The position numbers and the translations under genes were made by a program. From Echria macrotheca (Eukaryota > Ascomycota > Sordariomycetes > Sordariales > Schizotheciaceae): DNA of 64,000 nt. Location of the stretch: positions 992,001 to 1,056,000 of the forward strand of contig MU839840.1 of NCBI GenBank assembly GCA_030411725.1, written 5' to 3'. A model generated the notes under the pieces. That model did no database searches. It was given only the letters and a program-made list of their open reading frames with translations, and was not told the origin of the DNA. Below, in pieces: positions 53,890-64,000 of the stretch (the stretch's first letter is position 1; every line of letters starts with the position of its first letter).

Positions 53890-55049
53890 ATGGCTCTCGT
53901 TGTAGGCGGCCAGTCCTGGCTTTTTCGTGTCCGGACAGGCGCTGACAATTGGATGAATGGAAAAGGCAGTCGGGCAGTTGACGTCGACGGCGTCCATGGC
54001 CCACAATCTGCGCCAGTGCCAGGTCCTGGTCACGAAGGCCGTCCGCGCCGGCGCCAGGGTGCTTTTTCTTCCAGAGGCAGCCGACTACATCGCCGCCTCC
54101 AGCGAGGAGACAGTCGCCCTTGTGAAGCCGGCCAGTGAGAGCGAGTTCGTCCTGGGCCTGCGAGAGGAGGCGCGCCGCTTTTCGCTGGCCATCCACGTTG
54201 GTGTGCATGAGCCTGGGCTGCTGGATGCCCGTAAGGTCAGAAACACGGTCCTCTGGATTGATGAGAGCGGCGATATCGCCCAGCGCTACCAGAAAATCCA
54301 TCTGTTTGATGTCGACATCAAGGGTGGCCCGGTGCTCAAGGAGAGCAAGTACGTTCTTGAAACTGGGGATCCGTGCTCGTGAAAGCCTCTTGTTGAACTA
54401 ATCATATGCCCCCCCTCTCTAGCTCCGTCGAGCCTGGCAGCCAGATCCTTCCGCCTTTCGACACTTCGCTCGGAAAGGTAGCATCGGCGATCTGTTTCGA
54501 CGTACGTTTGAGTTTCTTGCATCTCTGCGTAAGGTAAGACGCTTACCTTCCTCCTCCCAATGAAAGCTGCGATTTCCCGAAATAAGCATAGCCCTCCGGC
54601 GCCAAGGGGCCGATATCATCACCTTCCCGTCAGCATTCACGGTCCCGACGGGAAAGGCGCACTGGGAGACGCTTTTGCGGGCGCGCGCCATCGAGACGCA
54701 GTCATATGTGATTGCTGCAGCCCAGGTACGAAGCACCACCACGCCCGCATATCGAATTCCACACGCACGTCGTGAAATCTAATTGCGGGTGTCATCAAGG
54801 TTGGGAAACACAACGAGAAGAGAGTCAGCTACGGCCATAGCATGATCGTCGACCCTTGGGGTGTAGTCCTCGCGGATCTGGGCGACCAGAATACGGAACC
54901 GGAGATTGCCACTGCCGAGATCGACCATGAGCTTTTGAGCAGGATACGCAGGGAGGTCCCGCTTGCCAGACGGACGTGAGCATACCTACGGATTCCCCAG
55001 CCCGGCTACTTGCTAATCAGCTATCAGAGATATCTACCCCGAGGTATAG
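53890..55049 (+). CDS. Nitrilase-superfamily amidohydrolase (Nit2/NitFhit type)
   Basis: Six exons, 53890-53901, 53966-54348, 54423-54501, 54567-54725, 54800-54975 and 55028-55049, give 276 residues; all junctions keep frame. The first exon has only four codons (MALV), then AVGQLTSTASMAHNL. The catalytic set is Glu41 in FLPEAADYI, Lys114 in YQKIHLFDVD and Cys156 in AICFDLRFPE, where the third intron falls between D and L. ESNSVEPGSQILPPFDT and YGHSMIVDPWGVVLADLG are also typical. The last exon adds DIYPEV. Relatives hydrolyse deaminated glutathione or omega-amides. The very short first and last exons would be missed by frame-based calling. Confidence 0.92.
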
Positions 55050-55375
55050 CGATATATTATTGCAGGTTTATTGCAATGTCGTCATCGCATTAAGGCTATG
55101 TGGCCGAGCTGCCAGCGGACATAGTGCTTTGGGAATATTGTTCTGACAGGAAGCCCAATGCATCAAGTTTCAGGTTTGGTACGGTGCAAACACAGGTTTA
55201 AGGGCCGCGCAGGTTCCCGGGCTACCATGCCTTATACTTGAAACCTTCAGCTTGAGCTAAGGTATCTTGTTCCTAGAGTTCAAGATTCTGAATACCTATC
55301 TTCTTCCTATCATTCGCATCGATTGGGTAACGGCGCGATAGTCATACACTCTCACCACAGGTCAGGTACATGATT
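55050..55375. other. 326-base intergenic region between convergent genes
   Basis: No gene or repeat seen. Confidence 0.3.
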
Positions 55376-55779
55376 TCAACCATGCGAGGGCTGGTTCCTC
55401 CCCCCATGCGGCGTGCTGTGCTTCTCGCCCCGCTCCTTCCCGCCACCCCTCGAATACTTCCCACCGATATCCTCCGGCAACTCTCCGCCCGCGGCGCTGA
55501 TGACCTCTCCGCCCAGTCCGGTGCCTCCGATGGGGTTGTCGGCCGCCTGGTGGAGCGTCGACGCGCCGAGGCCCGCGGCCGTCTCGCTTGTCTTCTGGTC
55601 GGGACGCGCGACCGAGGGGATGATGTTTGGCTTGGCCGCGTCTGCCGGTACTTTTTTATCGGGGTCTTGTCAGTTGCGGGTTGTCAAACGAGTGAGCAGG
55701 GAGGAAAGAAGAAAGTACCCTTGGTTCCGTCCTTGGCCATGTCGAACAAATCTCCTCCTTGGGGGTGCTTGTCGGTCAT
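55376..55779 (-). CDS. Small disordered Gly-rich protein, two exons
   Basis: Exons 55719-55779 and 55376-55650 join across a 68-base intron (GTACTT donor, AACTGAC branch, AAAAAAG end) into a 111-residue protein. It starts MTDKHPQGGDLFDMAKDGTK and continues VPADAAKPNIIPS. Further segments are QAADNPIGGTGLGGEVISAAG and GGKYSRGGGKERGEKH; it ends in GGRNQPSHG. The composition (G, K, D, A; no hydrophobic core, no cysteine) suggests a soluble, intrinsically disordered protein of the stress or desiccation type. The plus strand here shows longer open frames of 141-143 codons, but their Pro/Ser/Arg sequence is a shadow of this gene. No named family is claimed. Confidence 0.65.
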
Positions 55780-56616
55780 TTTGGCGAGGTTCTTTTCCTG
55801 AAGTCTCTTGCTTTATTGTATTTTTGGCGGAACTTTGATGTTTGATACTTGGGGGGAAGAAATGTCGAGAGGTTTGAAATTGAACAAAGGCGAGGTGATG
55901 TTATATCGATATGCGAAGGATGGTCAATCGTTGACATCACCCTGACCCGCACTTCGTGCTCGCGATGACGTTTGCTGCATCTGCAGATCCCATATCTCCA
56001 AACGACATATCTTCCGGTCCGGGGTTTCTAATTTGCGTATTAGAAGAGGCCCTCTATCAGAAGGAGTTACAGACTTACAACGCCCGGTTTGTGTTCACGA
56101 TATGCACCTTAGGAGTATGGAGATTCCGTCTTCAGACGGTCTATCTTTGCGATCGCCTCGCGCGATCTGCACTCCCACTGCAGTGGCAGCGACATCGACT
56201 AACCCCTTGAATTGCTGTTCCAAAACTTTACACAACAATGAACGGCGTGTTCGATGCCGATTTTCTCACCAACTCTTTGTACCCATTAACCAAACACTCC
56301 CCAACAATTTTGACCACAACCGCCGGCGAGGGCGGTCCAAAAGACGAATCCATCAATATCAAGGTTAACAATAGCCTTCCTTCCACCTATCCGTCCACCT
56401 ATCCGTAAGGGCCGTGACTAAAAATGAGCAACGCCGTAAATGTAATGCGCTGTACGGATGATGCTTGTGAAATATCGCTCGCGGAAAATTCAGGCCCTGC
56501 CCAGCCTCTCCCACTCCCTGAACTGTGACAAAAATCGAAATGCAACGCAAGTATCCGTAATCTGCTTTCCACCAGGAAGTTCCAGGCTCATATTTTCCAC
56601 CCAAATTCATGATCAA
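55780..56616. other. 836-base intergenic region
   Basis: Promoter of the small disordered protein on the left. Near 56382 there is a tandem pair of CCACCTATCCGT. No gene seen. Confidence 0.35.
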
Positions 56617-58155
56617 CTAAGTGCAGACGCTTTGTCCATGGTTGAGCGCGACAAAATGGGCATCGCTAGGGCTGGCGTCTGGAAGAGATCGCGCAAACCG
56701 CACACCCTGCTTCTGACACGCCCATTCCAGCTGTCCCAGAGTTTGCAGCACCTCGACCGGCTCGGTAACAAAGGTCCCCCAGTGGATGGCGATGGCTACT
56801 GGCTTGGAAGGCGGGTTTTCCTCCTTGCTTGTCATGAGATTCATCACACGTACCGCATCCCACGGCGGCATGTGTGTAGCCGCTGCAATCCCGGAGCTGT
56901 ACCGCGGGACGGGGTTGAGCCAGTCCGGGACCGGAGTGAGACTGCGCAGGAAGGACCAAGTTGCTCCCAGCGAGACGGGCAGCAGCAGGAGCTGCGGGGA
57001 TCCCAGCCGGTCTCGGATTTCCGCGAAGGCCGGACAGACAGGATATTGGCCCTCGTCCACTGTCGTCTCGTCCCCTTGGTCTGGGGAAGGCGGCCAGTCC
57101 GGAGACTCGTGGAACTGGTAGCCGCTGTCGCCGGCAAAAAACATCTTGTACGGCCGTTTGCCAGGACGCTGATGCTCAAGGAACCAGCCAGACCACAGAC
57201 CGGCATCCGGATCGGTGCCGGCCCTCCCGCTGCTATGTTGGCAAGGGGTACAAGATATCTTTAAGCTCGCGCTTGACCCGGGGTGTGTCAAGGTTGCCGA
57301 GTCCCACCAATCAAACTCGATGACGCGATCATTTGGGATTCCCCATTCCACAAACCACTTCTCGTTGCCCAACGGCACAAAGAACCGAACGGTGTCCTTG
57401 TTCTCCGCCCAGACAGCCTTGATTGTGTCGGCATCGAGATGGTCAAAGTGGTTATGGCTGATAAATACGCCATCGATGGTCGGGAGGTCCGAGACTTGGC
57501 ACGGCGGACGGTAAGACCGAATGGGGCCGAATGACTGGCTTGGCGAGCACCTCATGGAGAAAATAGGGTCGAATAAAAGTGCCAAAGGGCGACTGTGGCC
57601 GGAATCGGCGGCGAGCGACGGGAGCTGAAGAAGAATACCGGCATGTCCGAGCCAGGTGACTTTTGCCTGGACTGAATCATTCTGGGGGAATACGAGGTCT
57701 GGCTTTTCGATACGCAGTAAACGCGCTGCCTGTGCCGAGATGGAGTTTGGCCACCCGGCGCGGTCGAGAAAGCTGGGGCTAGTGCTGGGGTCCAGTAAGA
57801 CAGCATCAGCTGGGAGGTCGCCAAGGTGCGATGTCGCGAGGTCCACGTAAGGATTGGGTTCGTCTTTGCCCCATTGCAGGTTGTTCCATATTTGCGTGAG
57901 ATTCGGCTTGACCCAGCTCGGCCATGGATTTCGAAACGTTGTTATGCCTGCTGGCGGTTCTTGCTGGCCAGATGGGAGCCACGACGTGAGAGATGCGGCC
58001 CAGCCTGGGGTGGGCGCGAGGACGACATGGTGTTCGGGTAGCTGAGACTTTTTCAGAGACTTCGTCTGAACTCTGATTTCGAGCGGAACTTGTGGTTCCA
58101 TGTTTTCGGGTTCAGGGGCGTAAGTTGTAAAAGGTGGAGTTGATGCCAACATCAC
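56617..58155 (-). CDS. NAPE-PLD-like zinc phosphodiesterase (metallo-beta-lactamase fold)
   Basis: A single-exon protein of 512 residues. The metal site HxHxDH is FISHNHFDHLD with His234, His236, Asp238 and His239. VTWLGHAGILLQL and LALLFDPIFSMRCSPSQSFGP precede it, the NAPE-PLD pattern. MFFAGDSGYQFHE provides the bridging Asp, and IAIHWGTFVTEPVE the last His. Fungal homologues are often annotated as N-acyl-phosphatidylethanolamine-hydrolysing phospholipase D. The N-terminal 150 residues are longer than the catalytic core needs. A second in-frame Met (MLAS) follows the first at once, so the start is uncertain by one residue only. Confidence 0.9.
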   Translation of the reverse strand: MMLASTPPFTTYAPEPENMEPQVPLEIRVQTKSLKKSQLPEHHVVLAPTPGWAASLTSWLPSGQQEPPAGITTFRNPWPSWVKPNLTQIWNNLQWGKDEPNPYVDLATSHLGDLPADAVLLDPSTSPSFLDRAGWPNSISAQAARLLRIEKPDLVFPQNDSVQAKVTWLGHAGILLQLPSLAADSGHSRPLALLFDPIFSMRCSPSQSFGPIRSYRPPCQVSDLPTIDGVFISHNHFDHLDADTIKAVWAENKDTVRFFVPLGNEKWFVEWGIPNDRVIEFDWWDSATLTHPGSSASLKISCTPCQHSSGRAGTDPDAGLWSGWFLEHQRPGKRPYKMFFAGDSGYQFHESPDWPPSPDQGDETTVDEGQYPVCPAFAEIRDRLGSPQLLLLPVSLGATWSFLRSLTPVPDWLNPVPRYSSGIAAATHMPPWDAVRVMNLMTSKEENPPSKPVAIAIHWGTFVTEPVEVLQTLGQLEWACQKQGVRFARSLPDASPSDAHFVALNHGQSVCT

Positions 58156-59080
58156 GGTTTGGGCCTGATCAGTGAAAGCTGCATCGGGATGGTGACCCTT
58201 GTGGTGACGTCATCCGCAGCGACACCAGATTCTCAGGGGTCCGGTGAGTTGAACGCAGGAAGTCACGCACACACGATTGCTAGAGAACGTCTGCTCGAAT
58301 ACCTAACAATATCTTTACCTACCTGGGTAACCTAGCTCAACGTAGGGCCCAGTTGGACGGCACGCCAGGAGAATCTTCGCTCACGCCAAGTCCATCCCAT
58401 CCCTCGAAGGTTGATTCTCAGAAATCTCACCAAAGCGCCAACTTCTGTGCTCAACTTCGGGGCTTAGTCGTGAACTCCTTGGCGCGCGTATTGTATATTC
58501 CATAAAAATTCGTAAGCGTTATTAATTCGGCGTCGGTCGCGCCGGCCCTCCGCAAGCGGCGCTTTCCTTCCCTCTTTCGCTCCTGGTGAAGTTTGGCGCG
58601 AGCGAGGCCAAGTTATTACAAGCGAAAGAAACAAAGCAATATGTTGCTCCTGTGAGACGGAGGTAACGTGCTGCAAAGAAAACCCACGTGCCGGAGACAA
58701 AAAGTCTCATCAGCTTATTAATGTAATGGTTTTCCTTATAAGTAACCCGTATGGAGGGTAAGCGGGCATGGCATAAACCTGTTTAATGACTGGATTACCA
58801 AGGGACCAACATCGCCAAGCACATTTATTGCTGCCGCGGACCGAACTGACAAATAAGGTTGTCTGCTCTGTAAACGGCATGCCGGAGTGGTGCATTATCA
58901 TGCGTCAGCATGAGGTCGCACAAGGTCTCTAGGTACAGAGCAGATAACGCAGCTATAAAGGCACGCATAACAACTCGAACAATCAAAAGTCGGACCAACT
59001 CTATATCCACATATTCAAGACCCGCCAAAGACAAGACGCGAAAGTCAATCCCAAAAGGAAAAAAGGAAAAGAAAACGACA
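58156..59080 (+). other. 925-base divergent intergenic region
   Basis: Upstream of the phosphodiesterase (minus) and the ABM monooxygenase (plus). TACCTACCTGGGTAACCTAG at 58317-58336 is a further TACCTAGGTA-type motif. No gene seen. Confidence 0.35.
58954..58960 (+). promoter_or_regulatory. TATA box of the ABM monooxygenase gene
   Basis: TATAAAG, 121 bases upstream of the ATG at 59081, followed by an A/C-rich leader. Confidence 0.5.
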
Positions 59081-59479
59081 ATGTCTCACGGTATCAGCAT
59101 CCTCGGCAATATCTGGATCGCCCCGGAGAAAGTGGACGAGTTCTTCCGCCATTTCAAACCTATCTACGACCTCGTCGTGGCCGAGCCAGAGTGCCGCTTC
59201 TTCGAGATCTACAAGGACCTCGAGGATCCGGGTCACATCTCATGGGTCGAAGATTTGTGCGTGGACGGTGGACCAAGCTTCTGACCGAGTAATAACGCTA
59301 ACCAAAGCATATACAGTGACGCCACCGAGGAGTGGTTGCGTGAAGTCCAGCTGAAGAAGAAGTACTACGACAGCTACTTGACCGCCACAAAGGACATGCA
59401 GCTCCGCCCGAGGGACATCAGGATTGTTAAGCCTCTGGGGCCGCCGTTCCTCACCTCCAAGCACGAGGTCAAGGCATAA
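59081..59479 (+). CDS. ABM-domain (antibiotic biosynthesis monooxygenase-like) protein
   Basis: Two exons, 59081-59256 and 59317-59479, give 112 residues. The start MSHGISILGNIWI lies in CGACAATG. The ferredoxin-like fold is readable: the beta strand ISILGNIWI, helix PEKVDEFFRHFKPIYDLVV, strand CRFFEIYKDLEDPGHISWVEDF and the second-half helix EEWLREVQLKKKYYDSYLTA. Splicing (GTGCGT donor, CGCTAACC branch, TACAG end) is needed to complete the second strand. Such cofactor-free oxygenases or dimeric alpha-beta barrels act on quinones and other aromatics; the substrate here is unknown. Confidence 0.88.
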
Positions 59480-59634
59480 TTTGTTTCGTGGGTGAAATGA
59501 TGGCTGCCTGGAATGATCCATGTTCTCCACCAGCCGGGACGTTTCAAGAGTTGCGTGTGTTGCGATGCTGTCTGCCAGGCTGGGAAGGAGCACTTACGTC
59601 GAATAGCAGGAGCGCACGGCCGAACCACTAGGGA

Positions 59635-59683
59635 CTGTATTTAGCCAGCCGTCAGGGCCATCATCTGTTCTACAAAACAAGCA
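59635..59683. repeat. Dispersed repeat, copy 2
   Basis: CTGTATTTAGCCAG ... TTCTACAAAACAAGCA, matching 30374-30423 with about seven differences including a one-base gap. It lies between the ABM and carboxypeptidase genes. Confidence 0.6.
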
Positions 59684-59827
59684 GTTACCTCAGTCTTTGA
59701 TACCCAGAATGCAGACGAAACATAGTCATTGTTTGTGCGTATTATTTGAGAGATACCAACAAGCCAACTTCATCGATTACCTTCAACTTGGATTACTCTC
59801 TACTTACCCTGATTGGGGCTCTGATGG

Positions 59828-61725
59828 TTAGAGCTCAGCAGGTACTTCCTCGCCACCCTCCAAGTCCTCATCCACAACGAACCAATCCCTCACAACAGCG
59901 GTCCCATTGAGAACGCTCTTCCATAACCCCGGAAGACACGTCTCAGGCTTCAACACATAGCACCTAGGCTCCGGCGATACGGGCACCTCGTTCTTCACAT
60001 GCCAGGTGCTCGCCGGCCCTTCAGTCCTATACGCATCCGTCACAGCCACCGTCCCTGTAGCAACATCACGACCAAACATTGCCCTCATGAAGATCTCGTA
60101 TGACGCGACCGGCTGATATGCAGGAACCTCGTGGCCAGCCTGAAAAACGCGAGTGAAACTAAAGTTGCCCAGCTGCCTCGTCATGCCAGCCGTTGTCCCA
60201 TCAGGGACGATCAGGGGAGCATACCCTGCCTTCGCAAAGTCCGCCGCACGGCTGTAATTCACTGCGAGGCTTGCCTTCTCCCCACCAATCCAGTTGCATG
60301 CATAGTCCCGGTCGCCGTACATCATGTGCACCCTGACACCGCTGTCGAGTAGATAGGCAACCGCTTCGATGAATCCGCCCAGAACGATATCGTTCGCGTC
60401 TTCAAAGTTGCGGTTCGCGGCGGAGAATGAGCCTGAGTAGTTCACGGGGACGCCGAGGGCGGAGAGGACCGAGGACTGGGTGAGATAGCCGAGCAGGCCC
60501 GGGTGGGGGAACGGGTCGTATGTCGAGTGGCCGATGTCGTACCAGTTGCGTGCATCAGAGGCTGCTGCGTCAAAGGCGTCCACGGCGGTGCCCCAGGGGT
60601 CGAACTTGCAGAAGTCGGCGAGACTCTTGTGACGTCGGAGGATCATTCCTAGGTGGTTCTCACTCTTTTTCAATGACTCCCGGCATGCAGCGAGCTGGTC
60701 TCTGTGTCCGCCAGGTCGCTGCCAGTCGTCGAGGAGTTTCTCGTACAGGCTCTGGTTGAAGACCTGGATGCCATATGTATTGTTGTAAGGAAACGTAACA
60801 TACGACTCCCCCTGAACCATCATGTCGAGGAGTCCGTTGACTATGCCAAGGGTATCGAGATGAAGATACTGGGCGACCTTCTCATCGATGGTCCCGTTTG
60901 CAATCTTTTCATTTTGCTCCTGGAAGAAGCGCATGAAGCCGGGACCATAGTGACCTCCATAACTCTCCGTCCAGAGACTGATGCCCTGTGTCGGCCTGTA
61001 ATGCGGGAACTCAAAGAACCAGATCTGGGCAAAATGCCAGAGAGCATGAGCTGCTTGGAGTGTGGTGTTGGCCGTGTGGTAGCGCTCCTGGGTCCCAAAG
61101 GTCCCGACGCGGTTTGTCAAGTTGGTCTCGGGAACTCCATGGGTGAAGTTTGCTGGAGTCTTGAGGAAACCGCGTTCGGTAGCGACCACGGTGGCGTTGG
61201 TTGGTGTGTCGTAGGAGAAGCCGACTTGGGTTGGTTGGTCGATGTAAAGCATATTGACCCCGTTATTCCAGCTCCGATGGTTGAGGACAGTTGACTGAGA
61301 GTCCGATCCAATGAAACAGGGACCATTCTCCTCGAGAAGGCCGGGCATGGAGGACCCTCCAGGCCCACCATTGAGCCAGATGGCTAGGGGTGCATTTTCA
61401 GGGTCCTCTCTTGCCTCAAAAAACCAGAAGAACGTGTTTATGGGAAATTCTTGGGTTTCTCCGTCTAACAAACCGGGTGGGAGATGCACGTATCCAGAGT
61501 AAGACTTGACCCCAGGCGTGGCCTCGCAGATACCGGGCTGCTTGCCGAAATTGTTAGATCCATCGACATTTCCTACTACTAAAGTGTAGGACTTGCCTCC
61601 TTGAACGATATTGTTACGTTGTCATGTAGCTTGGACTTTATAACTGTCACTCCCTCTGGCGTGGGTGGAAACTGAGCGTTGATGAGGCCAAGTAATGCAA
61701 TCAAAGCCAGAGTTGTCCCTATCAT
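59828..61725 (-). CDS. Serine carboxypeptidase S10, secreted
   Basis: Two exons, 61597-61725 and 59828-61537, give 612 residues. The start gives a signal peptide MIGTTLALIALLGLINAQ. The intron begins GCAAGT, a GC-AG intron (TCTAACA branch, AAGCAG end), and joins NVTISFKE to PGICEATPGVKSYSGY, the expected family sequence. S10 signatures are WLNGGPGGSS, the nucleophile Ser235 in WTESYGGHYG, Asp454 in YGDRDYACNW and His512 in FQAGHEVPAYQP. Many N-glycosylation sequons fit a secreted or vacuolar enzyme. It removes C-terminal amino acids at acidic pH. A TATAAG lies at 61807. Confidence 0.94.
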
Positions 61726-62122
61726 GGCTGATGATCAAGAATGTAAATTGTACCGTGTTAGTCTGGGATACGAAGATTCTTGCATTCCGCTGGGGAGGCC
61801 TGAGAACTTATAGCAGGAGACACAGTAGAAGCGGGGCCCCCTCCCCCTTGCGAGCACCAAGTGGTACGGGCTGCAGCCGCCTTGATCCTCCTCGGCAATT
61901 GTCGCCCCGAGGAGACTGTCACAGTGCGTGTCAGTTTGACTCAAATATATTCACACGGACTTTATTTCCGGTGTGCTTGAACTGTGCCCTTGGAGGTTCA
62001 CGCCGCAGTTATGAGTTTACCGCGTCAAAAAGGCTAGTTAAGATCTCGTAATACCTACCTAGGTTAGGTATGTATCAAAAACATCTTTTTGTTCTATCTA
62101 AGCTCTCGCACACCCATGATCC
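61726..62122. other. 397-base intergenic region
   Basis: Carboxypeptidase promoter (TATAAG, minus strand, 61807-61812) and the 3' region of the ABC transporter gene, with TACCTACCTAGGTTAGGTA at 62055-62073. No gene seen. Confidence 0.35.
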
Positions 62123-64000
62123 TCAAGCAGCAGCACTGTACAGCCCTCGTAAAGCCGATCCCTCTCTCTCCAGCAGTGTCCGGGGTTTATCACACTCAAC
62201 AATCCTTCCGTCCCGAAGAACGACTACACGATCGTACCATTCGATATGTGAGTACCGATGCATGACTGAGATGACCGTCTTGTCTATGAACTCACTTTCC
62301 ACCACGTGCTGCATGACCGTCTCGGTGTTTTCATCGACACTAATGACAACATAATATCAGTTTCTCAGCCATTGATTGGTACCTACCCAAAGTTGAGGCT
62401 CCAACATACCTGCTCATGGCCTCGTCAAAGATAACGATTTTACTCGGGACCAACAAGGCTCTCACAAGACACAGAAGCTGACGCTCTCCATGCGACAACT
62501 CAGATGCCACGAACTCGGAGCCTAGACTGTCGATGTTCGACCCTTTGGACAACTTCTCCCACAGGCTCCCACTGACCCGCTTCACCGCGGCTTCGATCGA
62601 CATGTCAGAGGCGTGGTCCCGGGGATCCAAGTTAAATCGCAGCGTGCCCGGCATGAAAAAAGGCTCTTGCGGAATGACGTTGAGATGGGCACGCAGGTCC
62701 GAGCCGTCCAATGTATTGGTGTCCACGCCGTCGATCAAGATCTGGCCTTCCCGCAGGTCCATCATCTTGAGAAGGGACATGACCATGGACGTCTTTCCGC
62801 TTCCCGATGGACCACAGACAGCAATCTTCTCGCCCGCTGCGATGGTCAGACTGACATCCTCGAGGACCGGGACAGACGTGGGCCTGGAAGAGAGGCGCAA
62901 TACGTTAATCTTCACTGAGGGAACGAAGATGGTTCGTGGATGACTTACGTATGTGCAGCGTTAAGGTGACGAAGCTCAACAGCTCCACGTTCCGGCCAGG
63001 AGACCGAAGAAACTGATGTACCACCTTTCTCCTGCGGGGCACACTTGACAAACTGTTGCACCCTCGCCACCGCGCCAATCGACGTCTCCAGCTTCGTCCA
63101 AGACTGAATGGTCTGTATCAGCAGCGCATTGAACTGCAATGTCAAGACCAAAGCAACACCGAGAGCCCCAGGACCGAGAGCCCCAGTCAACCCGAGGGCA
63201 ATGGCCACAAGGGTGATTGCGAGGGCACCAGCGACCAGATCCAACACCAGGGTCAGCCACTGCTGAACGCAGAAGAGCATGTAGAATGGTCGCTGTGATA
63301 GATCCAGTATTGCGGACAGTCGGTTACGAAATGGTATTCCCCAGCCAAACGCACGGATGGTTCCGATACCAGCAATAGTGTCGATGAAGTGTGCGTAAAG
63401 TGGAGCCTTGGCCTCAATGTCGAGCACACGGAGTTGGCGGGAAGTCCGGAGATAGTACCTCTGGATGGTAAACAGGACGGCCGCAAGGACCGGGACAACG
63501 GCGGCGAGATATTTCCCGAGGACGCAGATGACGAGCAGCTGGGCGAGACACCAAGCAAACCCTGAGGTGAACTGAAGAGCTTGAGATGGAAGAGTCATGT
63601 CGATAAGGTTCATGTCTTGGCTGAATCTGTCTGGTCAGTTAGCAAGCCAGTTGCAAAGTCACCGGGGCCAAGATGCCAGGATGGGAGTTGTTCCCTTACC
63701 GGTTGGTGATGGAGCCAACGTCTGACTCAAGGAAAAAGTAAAACGGGGCTCTACAAGCGAAGGTTCCGGGTGATTAGCAGGCACTTGAGTGACGGAAGCG
63801 TGCGAAATTGTGCGAGTACGAACCCAAGAGTTGCCTTTAGCAGGTCCGAGTGGAGTTTGATGGCAGTATCTTTAATGATGTTGATGAAGAACACCCTAAA
63901 CATTGTCAGTTCATGAGACCTCGATAAGGCACAGCTAGGTCTGCTGACACACCAGCATTCAACAAGAGACCCCAAAGTGGCCAAGGAGACTAAGAAGAAG
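62123..64000 (-). CDS. ABC transporter, ABCC/MRP type, C-terminal part (runs off the window)
   Basis: Six exon pieces: 62123-62339, 62410-62883, 62949-63626, 63700-63750, 63824-63895 and 63953 to the window end. The membrane part reads DTAIKLHSDLLKATLG, APFYFFLESDVGSITNR, FSQDMNLIDMTLPSQALQF, all MRP-type. The second nucleotide-binding domain has Walker A GPSGSGKTS, Q-loop IPQEPFF, signature ELSHGERQ, Walker B KIVIFDEA with D-loop SSVDE, and the switch His in ISVMHRYSHIEWYD; it looks functional. The N-terminal half is outside the window. Such pumps export conjugates, metabolites or drugs. Several introns are close together in the membrane region (exons of 51 and 72 bases). Confidence 0.93.

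Noticed and set aside
55370..55838. Two overlapping plus-strand frames of 141-143 codons
   Set aside because: Both are shadows of the spliced minus-strand gene at 55376-55779 and have no folded-domain character.

Overview
This is a 64 kb stretch of a filamentous ascomycete chromosome, most likely Sordariomycetes. Genes are dense on both strands and are broken by short introns of about 50-90 bases with GTRNGT / CTRAC / YAG signals. The gene content is typically fungal: an STE2-type pheromone receptor, a Fig1-family protein, TOM-complex and ESCRT subunits, an ascomycete tyrosinase, an indoleamine dioxygenase, and DUF1996 and CorA-like proteins. I saw no rRNA, tRNA, CRISPR or prokaryotic operon structure, and no intact transposon. 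The genus cannot be fixed from the sequence alone.

Layout. 0-8 kb: an FSH-type serine hydrolase, a cupin, a large uncharacterised protein with a possible HicA-like tail, and an unknown protein. 9.5-16 kb: a proline-rich membrane-anchored surface protein, a 14-TM MFS exporter and a secreted tyrosinase. 18-24.5 kb: a divergent pair of AIG1-like GTPases (one with an in-frame stop, one ending in a CaaX box), a CorA-like membrane protein with frame breaks, a Fig1 protein and a small secreted protein. 25-30 kb: a secretory protein ending in KDEL, a P/Q-rich protein with a cysteine-rich CaaX tail, and a membrane RING-H2 protein. 30.8-38 kb: a vacuolar-type Ca2+-ATPase, a small unknown protein, Tom6 and a conserved protein often auto-named DMC1. 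38-47.6 kb: a gamma-glutamyltranspeptidase, a DUF1996 protein, a small basic protein, indoleamine 2,3-dioxygenase and ESCRT-I Vps23. 47.8-56 kb: a very long S/P/R-rich protein interrupted by one in-frame TAG, the STE2-type receptor, a six-exon nitrilase and a small two-exon disordered protein. 56.6-64 kb: a NAPE-PLD-like phosphodiesterase, an ABM monooxygenase, an S10 carboxypeptidase and the 3' half of an ABCC transporter that runs off the window.

The genes do not form one pathway. Functional links are loose: STE2 receptor and Fig1 (mating and fusion), Ca2+-ATPase and Fig1 (calcium), and tyrosinase, MFS, cupin, ABM and FSH hydrolase (secondary-metabolite-type enzymes, but scattered and without a PKS or NRPS core). 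The most rewarding parts are genes visible only after splicing by hand (Tom6; the disordered protein antisense to longer spurious ORFs), the paired GTPases, the in-frame TAG at 49333, and lipid-anchor or retention C-termini (CTIL, CVVM, KDEL).
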